A stretch of DNA of 41,005 nt from contig CAMDNE010000024.1 in NCBI GenBank assembly GCA_945902745.1, positions 1 to 41,005 on the forward strand, read 5' to 3'. The notes beneath the pieces were generated by a model, which was given only the letters and a program-made list of their open reading frames with translations, was not told where the DNA came from and did not search any database. The first letter of the stretch is position 1. Each line of letters opens with the position of its first letter. Shown here one piece after another: positions 34,405 to 41,005 of the stretch. Source of the stretch: Chitinophaga pinensis (lineage in GTDB: Bacteria; Bacteroidota; Bacteroidia; Flavobacteriales_D; Crocinitomicaceae). The translations under genes were made by a program, and so were the position numbers.

Positions 34405-36498
34405 TCAGTAATTTAATAAATCTCCCAGTGCCGTTCTTACTTTTTCTGAATTCGTTAATAATTCAGCCTCCAAAATTGAATTCAAAGGAATTGCTGGCGT
34501 ATCAACTGAACCAACAATTGAAACAGGTGCGTCTAAAAATTTGAAATTATCACGCTGAATCCTTCCAGCCAAACCTAGCGTAAATGATGACTCTGTTGAT
34601 TCTTCGGTAACTAACATCACCTTTCCATGTCTCTGAGAAACAGCATTAATTTTCTCATGGTCAAGAGGATTTAATGTTCTTAAATCAACAATTTCAACTC
34701 TTCCTTCAAACTCTTTTGTCGCCTCCAAGGCCCAATAAACACCTCTTCCGTATGTTATGATCACAGCAGACTCACCCTTCTCGATTGATGCTTGATTCGC
34801 TTCTTGCACAACTCGTGCTTTACCAAAAGGAATAATGTAATCTTCATCTGGCTCAATTGACATCGCTCCTTCCGTCCCTGGTATTTTCGACCAATATAAT
34901 CCTTTATGTTCTAACATAACTACTGGATTCGGATCGTAAAAAGCTGCTTTCATTAAGCCTTTTAAGTCTGCACCAGTTGATGGATAAGCTACCTTGATTC
35001 CACGAATATTTGTCAGAATCGATTCAACACTTGATGAATGATAAGGGCCACCTGATCCGTAAGCGCCAATAGGAACTCGAATTACACAGCTAACCGGCCA
35101 TTTGCCATTTGATAAATAATAAGAACGTGATACTTCGGTAAATAATTGATTCAATCCGGGCCAAATATAATCGGCAAATTGAACTTCTACAAAAGGTTTT
35201 AAACCAACCGCTGACATTCCAACAGTTGAACCAATAATAAATGCTTCTTGGATTGGTGTATTGAAAACGCGGTCATCTCCAAACGTTTGTGCCAATGTTG
35301 CGGCTTCTCTAAAAACTCCACCTAAACGACCTCCAACATCTTGGCCATAAAGCAACGCTTCAGGATGTTTTTCCATTAGTTCTCTTACTGCAAACAAAGC
35401 AGAATCAACCATAACGGTTTTCTTCTTTCCTTTTGGTTCACGCTCTCCCTTTTCCTCAGTTATTGGAGTTGGTGCGAAAATAAAATCTGTAATCGAACTT
35501 GGATCTGGTTCTTCAGCATTTAATGCTTTATCATATTCAGCATCTACAAATTTCTTTGTATCCGCTTCAATGTTTATAATGTCTGATTCATCAACTCCAG
35601 CATTTCTCATGCTATTCTTCAATTGTGGATATGGGTCTCTAGTAGCTGCCTCTTCCAAATCATCACGGTACCATTCTTTACGAACACCAGATGTATGATG
35701 CCCTAAAAGCGGAACTTTTGCATGTATAATAAATGGTCGACGCTCCTCTCTAACGATGGCAAAAACTTCTTGAACAGTTTGAAAAGAAAGTTCAAAATCA
35801 CTTCCATCAATCGTTCTTACTTCAATTCCATTGAACCCTTTGGCATATTGAGTCATGTCTTGTGCACGTGTCTCAGCAGCATTTGCTGAAATATCCCACC
35901 CATTATCTTGAACCAAATAAACGATTGGAAATTGCTTCAAAGCCGCCATTTGTAACGCTTCTGAAACCTCTCCTTCGGTACATGATGCATCACCCAGCGA
36001 ACAAACAACAACCGGATTTTCACCTCCAAAATCTTCCGCCAATCCTTGTTTCTCCTTGTACTGAACTCCCATTGCAATTCCTGTCGTTGGTATGGCTTGC
36101 ATACCTGTTGCAGAAGATTGATGCGGGATTTTAGGCATATTATCACGCTTCAAAGATGGATGACAATAGTATGTTCGTCCACCTGAGAATGGATCTTCTT
36201 TTTTTGCAAAAACTTGCAGCATCAACTCATATGGAGTCATACCTATGCTCAGTAAAATACTATCATCACGGTAATAAGGAGACACCCAATCTTGGGGTTT
36301 TAATTGCATACCAACAGCAATCTGAATTGCTTCATGACCGCGAGAAGTAGCATGAACATATTTAGCAGTAATTTCTTTATTTGCTTCGTATTTTTCAGCC
36401 AATGTTTTAGCAGTGCACATAAAAGTAAATGCCTTTAAAAGCGTTTCTTTAGACACTTCTTCTTTAACCGATTTTGATTTTGAAACTGTTGTTGCCAT
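34405..36498 (-). CDS. 2-oxo acid dehydrogenase E1, fused alpha-beta subunits
   Basis: A 697-residue thiamine-diphosphate enzyme. The alpha half (residues 1 to about 345) has YVHATSRGHEAIQIAVG and the ThDP motif GDASCTEGEVSEALQMAA ending NGWDIS. The beta half (about 360-697) has LYGQDVGGRLGGVFR and VQFADYIWPGLNQL, typical E1-beta. It decarboxylates a 2-oxo acid and passes the acyl group to lipoyl E2. The single-chain form is common in Bacteroidota. Branched-chain 2-oxo acids are the usual guess, but substrate is not readable. No E2 or E3 gene is near. A -7 box lies 26 bases upstream. Confidence 0.9.
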   Translation of the reverse strand: MATTVSKSKSVKEEVSKETLLKAFTFMCTAKTLAEKYEANKEITAKYVHATSRGHEAIQIAVGMQLKPQDWVSPYYRDDSILLSIGMTPYELMLQVFAKKEDPFSGGRTYYCHPSLKRDNMPKIPHQSSATGMQAIPTTGIAMGVQYKEKQGLAEDFGGENPVVVCSLGDASCTEGEVSEALQMAALKQFPIVYLVQDNGWDISANAAETRAQDMTQYAKGFNGIEVRTIDGSDFELSFQTVQEVFAIVREERRPFIIHAKVPLLGHHTSGVRKEWYRDDLEEAATRDPYPQLKNSMRNAGVDESDIINIEADTKKFVDAEYDKALNAEEPDPSSITDFIFAPTPITEEKGEREPKGKKKTVMVDSALFAVRELMEKHPEALLYGQDVGGRLGGVFREAATLAQTFGDDRVFNTPIQEAFIIGSTVGMSAVGLKPFVEVQFADYIWPGLNQLFTEVSRSYYLSNGKWPVSCVIRVPIGAYGSGGPYHSSSVESILTNIRGIKVAYPSTGADLKGLMKAAFYDPNPVVMLEHKGLYWSKIPGTEGAMSIEPDEDYIIPFGKARVVQEANQASIEKGESAVIITYGRGVYWALEATKEFEGRVEIVDLRTLNPLDHEKINAVSQRHGKVMLVTEESTESSFTLGLAGRIQRDNFKFLDAPVSIVGSVDTPAIPLNSILEAELLTNSEKVRTALGDLLNY

Positions 36499-36523
36499 TC
36501 TCCTCTATCCTATTTTATGGATT

Positions 36524-36531
36524 CAAATATA
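36524..36531 (-). promoter_or_regulatory. -7 box of the E1 gene
   Basis: Plus-strand CAAATATA (minus TATATTTG) 26 bases before the E1 ATG. No TTG at -33. Confidence 0.45.
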
Positions 36532-36580
36532 GTAAAAGCCCTCGAAAATGAGTGTGTTTACCTCTAAGAGCATTGAATCA

Positions 36581-37234
36581 TCATGTTAATTCATTCATCA
36601 ATTGATCAAATGCAGCCTTTAATTCTGCCAATTCAATTTCAACTTTTGAAAGGCGTTCCTCCAATTCACTCACATTTTTTCTAGCTGGTTCAACGTGATT
36701 AAAATAATCGTCATCAAATGCTGGAACTTCAGAAAATAAGTGACAATATCTTCCTTCCTTTTGCCCAGGTTTTTTAGGTAATAGTTGTACAAAAGGAATT
36801 TCATAATTTGAAAGATTTTCCAATGTTTGTTGTACTTCTGCCAAATCATCAAATTCAAATAATCTACCTGAATTTGAATTAATTTCTCCCGCTGTAAGTG
36901 GACCTCTTAAAAAGAGCAAACATAAAACTGCTAGTTCCGCTGGATCCAATGGAAAACGAACTGCTAAATTATGACGGTATTTGATCGCTCTACTTCCACC
37001 ACCAATCACATTCCCCGCCATTTGTTTCTTTTTCAAGGAGTCAAGTGCTAAAACAACAATTCCCTCATCATATTCTACAACTGGATGTCTTGCAGATTTC
37101 TGATTGCAAGCTGTAACCAATGAATTTAACGTCATTGGATAATAATCCGGTGTTGTTTTACTTTTTTCGATCAATACACCCAATACACGAATTTCTTCTG
37201 CATTAAGTTGGGGTAAAAGTGCTGACTCTTCCAT
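36581..37234 (-). CDS. YceH-family protein (DUF480)
   Basis: A 217-residue protein. It starts LPQLNAEEIRVLGVLIEKSKT and has PDYYPMTLNSLVTACNQKS and VLCLLFLRGPLTAGEINSNSGRL, all typical of YceH/UPF0502, a tandem winged-helix fold of unknown function. A C-terminal coiled coil (ELEERLSKVEIELAELKAAF) is present as in relatives. I chose the ATG at 37232-37234, 7 bases after the stop of the S9 peptidase. A TTG eight codons earlier would overlap that gene. Confidence 0.9.
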   Translation of the reverse strand: MEESALLPQLNAEEIRVLGVLIEKSKTTPDYYPMTLNSLVTACNQKSARHPVVEYDEGIVVLALDSLKKKQMAGNVIGGGSRAIKYRHNLAVRFPLDPAELAVLCLLFLRGPLTAGEINSNSGRLFEFDDLAEVQQTLENLSNYEIPFVQLLPKKPGQKEGRYCHLFSEVPAFDDDYFNHVEPARKNVSELEERLSKVEIELAELKAAFDQLMNELT

Positions 37235-37241
37235 TGAAAAA

Positions 37242-39377
37242 TTATTTATTTTCCTCAATAATATACGTTAAGACTTTTTCCATCAAGTGAACACGATCTT
37301 TACCTGTTACATTGTGCTTGTGCATCGGATAAGGGAAGAAATCCATTTGAATTCCAAGATCAACAAATTTCTTAATCAAGGCGTAATTATGTTGCATTAC
37401 AACTACATCATCAACCGTTCCGTGAATCAACAATAATTCTCCTTTTAAATTCCCAGCATGTGTCATTAAACTTGCTTTCTCATATCCTTTAGGATTTTGC
37501 TCAGGACGATCCATGTATCTTTCTCCGTACATAATTTCATAATATTTCCAATCAGTTACAGGTCCGCCCGCAACACCAACTTTAAATACATCAGGGTTTC
37601 TAAGCATTAACGAAGTTGTCATGAAACCACCAAATGACCAACCATGCACAGCTAATCTATTTCCATCAACATAAGGCAAAGATTTCAAGTATTCAACACC
37701 TGTCAATTGGTCTTCCATTTCTAAATCGCCTAACTGTCTATGGATTTGTGATTCAAATGCAAAACCTCTTTCTCCAGAACCGCGACCATCAAGCGTATAA
37801 ACCAAATAACCTTGTTCGGCCATCCAATACATCCATAAATTAGCACCGTCTAACCAAGAATTGGTAATCATTTGTGCATGTGGACCACCGTAAACATAAA
37901 CCATAACTGGATATTTCTTAGAAGGATCAAAATTGCTTGGTTTAATCAATCGCGTATATAATTTCGAACCATCTTTTCCAGTTAATGTGCTTATTTCCCC
38001 TGTTCCAATTATAACATCATTCAACTTTTCTTTACTCTCAATTAACTTTTTTGTAGTCTTTCCAGTGGTTGCCCAAATCTGAGCATTATGAGGCACTGTA
38101 TGACTAGAATAAGCATCATAAAAATATTTCCCGTCTGTCGTTACTGAAAACTCATGCGTTCCTTCTGCTTTTGTAATTAATGTTTGTTTTCCGGCCAAAT
38201 CCACAGAATAGACCAATGTATTTGTTGCATTGTCACCTGTTGCTGCAAAATAAATTGTTTTACCACCATTTTTTGCTGTTAGAATCTCTTTTGTCACGAA
38301 CTTATTCGCAGTTAATTGTTTGATTAATTTACCAGTAAAATCATAGTAATAAAGGTTATTAAATCCATCTTTTTCGGAAACCCAAATGAAATTATTTGAC
38401 TTTTCACTTGGAAAAAATGCTGGATGCTCTGGTTCTACCCATTTTTCATTTGTTTCTTCTAGCAATGTTTTTACGAAATTCCCTGTTTTAACTTCGTAAA
38501 CATTTAACCACATGTGGTTCTGATCACGGTTCACTTCAGCAATTACAACATAATTATTATCAGGGGTAAAAGTTAAATTGGTCAAGTAATCATCTTTTTC
38601 ACCTTTTGGATTAATGAAAACTGTTTGTTTCGTAGCTAAATGATATATCCCAACGCGAGGGTTTTCCGATTTTTGACCAGCCATAGGATATTTAATCGGC
38701 ATTAATTCTCCCGGTGTTTCATTGATATTCAATAAAGGGTAATCATGAACATTTGTTTCATCCTTTTGATAAAATGCTAAATGTTGCCCATTTGGCGACC
38801 AAAACAATCCACCAGTAATGCCAAATTCACTTCTCGCAATTGCTTGCCCAGAAACAATATTTTTATCTGCATTATCTGTAACAATCAATTTTAATCCTTC
38901 CAAAGTATGCACATATACATTGTTTCCAATTGTATAAGCAACATTTTCAGAAGCAGAATGAAAAAGCGCATTTTCAGCTGTTTCGTCCAAAGAATGGATT
39001 GTTTTTCCTTTGCTCGTTACAGTATTAAACGAATAAAAATTAACACCATCATTTATAAAGAAGTCAGTTGAATTCTTCCATTCTAAACCAAAGAAACTAG
39101 ACAATTCAGTTCTTCCTAAAGCAGTATTTATTGCTTGAATGGTGAACCACTCTTCATCTTTAGGATTTTTCACCGACGACTTAAACATCGTTTGGTAATT
39201 TTTACTGAAAAATGTATAACAATCAGTGTTTGGAATCCATTGAAACCCATTCATTCTATCAGGTCCGTAAATTCTAAACTGATTCGAAACAGCATCTTTT
39301 AAAGTCAATTCCTTTTTTTGAGCATAAACTACTGTTCCCAGTATAATTGTTCCAATAAACAATACTTGTTTTAACAT
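37242..39377 (-). CDS. S9 family peptidase (dipeptidyl peptidase IV-like)
   Basis: A 711-residue exported serine peptidase. The signal peptide is MLKQVLFIGTIILGTVVYAQ. Residues about 40-450 form the DPPIV N-terminal beta-propeller (GITGGLFWSPNGQHLAFYQK). The alpha/beta-hydrolase domain has the nucleophile in HGWSFGG (Ser581), Asp at about 656 in HGTVDD and His at about 688 in MHKHNV. It is expected to remove dipeptides from the N-termini of periplasmic peptides. It is followed closely by yceH. Confidence 0.93.
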   Translation of the reverse strand: MLKQVLFIGTIILGTVVYAQKKELTLKDAVSNQFRIYGPDRMNGFQWIPNTDCYTFFSKNYQTMFKSSVKNPKDEEWFTIQAINTALGRTELSSFFGLEWKNSTDFFINDGVNFYSFNTVTSKGKTIHSLDETAENALFHSASENVAYTIGNNVYVHTLEGLKLIVTDNADKNIVSGQAIARSEFGITGGLFWSPNGQHLAFYQKDETNVHDYPLLNINETPGELMPIKYPMAGQKSENPRVGIYHLATKQTVFINPKGEKDDYLTNLTFTPDNNYVVIAEVNRDQNHMWLNVYEVKTGNFVKTLLEETNEKWVEPEHPAFFPSEKSNNFIWVSEKDGFNNLYYYDFTGKLIKQLTANKFVTKEILTAKNGGKTIYFAATGDNATNTLVYSVDLAGKQTLITKAEGTHEFSVTTDGKYFYDAYSSHTVPHNAQIWATTGKTTKKLIESKEKLNDVIIGTGEISTLTGKDGSKLYTRLIKPSNFDPSKKYPVMVYVYGGPHAQMITNSWLDGANLWMYWMAEQGYLVYTLDGRGSGERGFAFESQIHRQLGDLEMEDQLTGVEYLKSLPYVDGNRLAVHGWSFGGFMTTSLMLRNPDVFKVGVAGGPVTDWKYYEIMYGERYMDRPEQNPKGYEKASLMTHAGNLKGELLLIHGTVDDVVVMQHNYALIKKFVDLGIQMDFFPYPMHKHNVTGKDRVHLMEKVLTYIIEENK

Positions 39378-39433
39378 ATTCTAATTATTAAATTTTTAAA
39401 CCCACTTAACTAGTCACTAGCAATTTGCAACTA

Positions 39434-40108
39434 TTAATTCCTTCTTATCAATTTACTGAAATAATTTTCCACCGGCCTTCCAGCTTCATAACATTTCAAG
39501 ACTATTTCATCTAAATCTTCTGACAAAACAGTTTCAGCATCAAATTCCGCATAAAAATACCATTGTTTATTAAAAATCAAAGGTTCTTTCTCTGCTGCCT
39601 CTCTTAATTCTTTAGGAATGATTTTATTTTTCTCACCTTTAATTTCGCCAAAAACTTCTTTGAAAACTGGATTCTCATATACTTTTTGAAAGCTTGAGAT
39701 ATCACTTGCTATTCCTTCTCTCACAATAAGTAAGTCGTCTTTCTCAATTTCATAAACTCCTCCATAGACGCGAACATGTTCGGGACCAAATTCAAAATAA
39801 ACACCATTTACCGCTTTACTTTTTTTTCCTTCAGGCGCAACAACAGCAGAAACCATCATTTTATAAGGAATCTTATCTTTTGAAAATCGGATGTCTCGAT
39901 TTATTCTAAAAATACAGTTCTTAGCTTCTAAATCTTTGAATACTTTATCCGATTTTGCGAGTTCATCAATTATGTGTTGAACAAATAATTTAAAAGGTTC
40001 TTTCACAGAATTTTCATAGCGTTTCCTATTCAGATCAAACCAATCTTTGTTGTTGTTAGGTGCTAAGTCAATGAAAAACTGAAGAAAATCAGGTTTAAAA
40101 AATGCCAT
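39434..40108 (-). CDS. DUF2461 family protein
   Basis: A 224-residue cytoplasmic protein. NNNKDWFDLNRKRYE, FRINRDIRFSKDKIPYKMM and GVYFEFGPEHVRVYGGVY are standard DUF2461 (TIGR02453) landmarks. The function of the family is unknown. It is a separate unit with its own promoter, divergent from the acidic-protein gene. Confidence 0.9.
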   Translation of the reverse strand: MAFFKPDFLQFFIDLAPNNNKDWFDLNRKRYENSVKEPFKLFVQHIIDELAKSDKVFKDLEAKNCIFRINRDIRFSKDKIPYKMMVSAVVAPEGKKSKAVNGVYFEFGPEHVRVYGGVYEIEKDDLLIVREGIASDISSFQKVYENPVFKEVFGEIKGEKNKIIPKELREAAEKEPLIFNKQWYFYAEFDAETVLSEDLDEIVLKCYEAGRPVENYFSKLIRRN

Positions 40109-40124
40109 ACTTTTTGAATTTATT

Positions 40125-40154
40125 CAAAACTAATGAATCTCATTGAATTCTCAA
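40125..40154 (-). promoter_or_regulatory. Promoter of the DUF2461 gene
   Basis: On the minus strand TTG (plus CAA 40152-40154), a 19-base spacer and TAGTTTTG (plus CAAAACTA 40125-40132) fit the consensus. It interlocks with the divergent plus-strand promoter. Confidence 0.6.
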
Positions 40155-40176
40155 TTCTCAAGAATCAGTAACTTTA
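40143..40176 (+). promoter_or_regulatory. Probable promoter of the acidic-protein gene
   Basis: TTG at 40143-40145, a 23-base spacer and TAACTTTA at 40169-40176 (one mismatch to TAnnTTTG), 19 bases before the ATG. Confidence 0.4.
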
Positions 40177-40194
40177 CGGAAAAACAATAAAATT

Positions 40195-40674
40195 ATGAAG
40201 CACGTTTCATTAGCAAGTATTGAAAAAGCAATTCAAAAAGTTGACAATCTAGACGACGACGCATTAGAGGAATTATCTGAGCAATTAGCCAAAAAACAAG
40301 AGATATTGTTAGGCTATGTGATGTCTGCTGCAATTGAATATAAGAATGAAAAACTTGAAGGTTTACTCGTTTATTATTACTGTTTAATTTCTGAATGTTT
40401 TGCAATTGAAGGAATTGAATTGAGAAACGTAACCGAAGAAGATATTGATGCTTTTGAGGAGCCTTATTTTGATATGTTGGATACGTATTTCGAAGATGAC
40501 GATGATGAAGTTTTAGAGAATTTTTGTGACCAACCAGAACTTGCTCAATTTATGGCGATGGAAATTTCAACTTCTGATGAGGATGGAACTTCATTAGATG
40601 ATGAAACAGCAACACAATTATTCATTGTGACATTGGCTATGATTTCATTAATGAATCGCGTAATACAAATATAA
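40195..40674 (+). CDS. Acidic protein of unknown function
   Basis: A 159-residue protein, very rich in Asp and Glu (for example YFEDDDDEVLENF), predicted mostly helical, with no signal peptide and a mildly hydrophobic C-terminus (QLFIVTLAMISLMNRVI). I know no named family. A PaaI-like thioesterase gene follows 17 bases downstream, so they are probably co-transcribed. The start is ATG behind a probable promoter. Confidence 0.65.
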   Translation: MKHVSLASIEKAIQKVDNLDDDALEELSEQLAKKQEILLGYVMSAAIEYKNEKLEGLLVYYYCLISECFAIEGIELRNVTEEDIDAFEEPYFDMLDTYFEDDDDEVLENFCDQPELAQFMAMEISTSDEDGTSLDDETATQLFIVTLAMISLMNRVIQI

Positions 40675-40691
40675 TACTACACCATTTTTTC

Positions 40692-41005
40692 ATGAAAAGT
40701 CCTGAAGAGATTACTTCAATGATGCTTAAAAAAGATGCTTTTAGTAGCTGGATGGGTATTGAAATTCTTTCAATAAAAGAAGGCTTTTGCGAATTAACTA
40801 CAACTGTAAAAGAAGACATGTTGAATGGTTTTGCAATCTTACATGGCGGAATTAGTTACTCGTTATCTGATTCCGCTCTTGCTTTCGCTTCTAATTCTTA
40901 TGGAAATAAATGTGTAAGCATAGATACTTCAATTTCACATGTTCGTCCAGCAAAAATTGGCGACATTCTAACAGCAAAATGTACTGAACTTCATCGCGGT
41001 AAAAC
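40692..41005 (+). CDS. paaI: PaaI-like hotdog thioesterase (3' end cut by window)
   Basis: The first 104 residues of a hotdog-fold acyl-CoA thioesterase; the window ends inside the gene. LNGFAILHGGISYSLSDSAL matches the PaaI active-site loop (HGG, then Asp), and SIDTSISHVRPAKIGDILTA matches the later strands. PaaI hydrolyses hydroxyphenylacetyl-CoA in the phenylacetate pathway and salvages CoA. Other phenylacetate genes would lie downstream if this is a paa locus. The upstream acidic gene is not a known paa gene. Confidence 0.85.
   Translation, partial: MKSPEEITSMMLKKDAFSSWMGIEILSIKEGFCELTTTVKEDMLNGFAILHGGISYSLSDSALAFASNSYGNKCVSIDTSISHVRPAKIGDILTAKCTELHRGK

Overview
The window is AT-rich and looks like a chromosomal stretch of a Bacteroidota bacterium, most likely order Flavobacteriales. 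A Crocinitomicaceae or Fluviicola-like relative is my guess, not a proof. Signs are type IX secretion (a PorV-like protein, a gingipain/PorU-type C25 protease, a C-terminal sorting domain), fused E1 alpha-beta ketoacid dehydrogenase, the gene order rplM-rpsI-rpsB-tsf-pyrH-frr, and recurrent -7 promoter boxes of the Bacteroidota type TAnnTTTG.

Bases 1-5640 are the end of a surface-polysaccharide locus: a 5'-truncated glutamine-dependent asparagine synthetase and two glycosyltransferases. Two small PD-(D/E)XK-like genes of the GxxExxY family are inserted between and after them. Each sits inside its own set of short repeats: a perfect 21-bp inverted repeat around the first, and an imperfect inverted repeat plus tandem direct repeats around the second. 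The two repeat families share a plan (two CTGYG words 8-9 bp apart, then GG and an A-rich tail). A third orphan member lies upstream. This is the most unusual part of the window.

Bases 5689-12849 hold rdgB, a monomeric NADP-isocitrate dehydrogenase, a reverse-strand cluster of two four-cysteine lipoproteins plus a membrane-anchored CPFC thioredoxin-fold protein, a DUF4403 lipoprotein, a group II truncated haemoglobin and an OmpA-type protein. Bases 12888-17142 are the translation block, transcribed leftwards from a good promoter upstream of rplM and punctuated by terminators after tsf and frr. Bases 17218-20534 hold an enoyl-CoA hydratase relative, a one-RRM RNA-binding protein, a coiled-coil membrane protein, purS and pssA.

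Bases 20534-26950 form a PorV-like / very long PorU-like pair behind a clear promoter. They are followed by a SpoIIE-type phosphatase and an LpxD-family acyltransferase. Bases 29488-31606 form a separate unit. It has a palindrome, a -7 box, a compact structured leader ending in an intrinsic terminator, a secreted protein gene and a DoxX-like membrane protein gene. Inverted 22-bp copies of one G/T-rich sequence bound it, and the second copy lies in the 3' region of a convergent T9SS-cargo gene. Bases 33160-41005 return to ordinary content: an unknown multi-pass membrane protein, the fused E1, YceH, an S9 peptidase, a DUF2461 protein, an acidic protein of unknown function and the start of a PaaI-like thioesterase. 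I saw no tRNA, rRNA, CRISPR array, phage or transposase genes.
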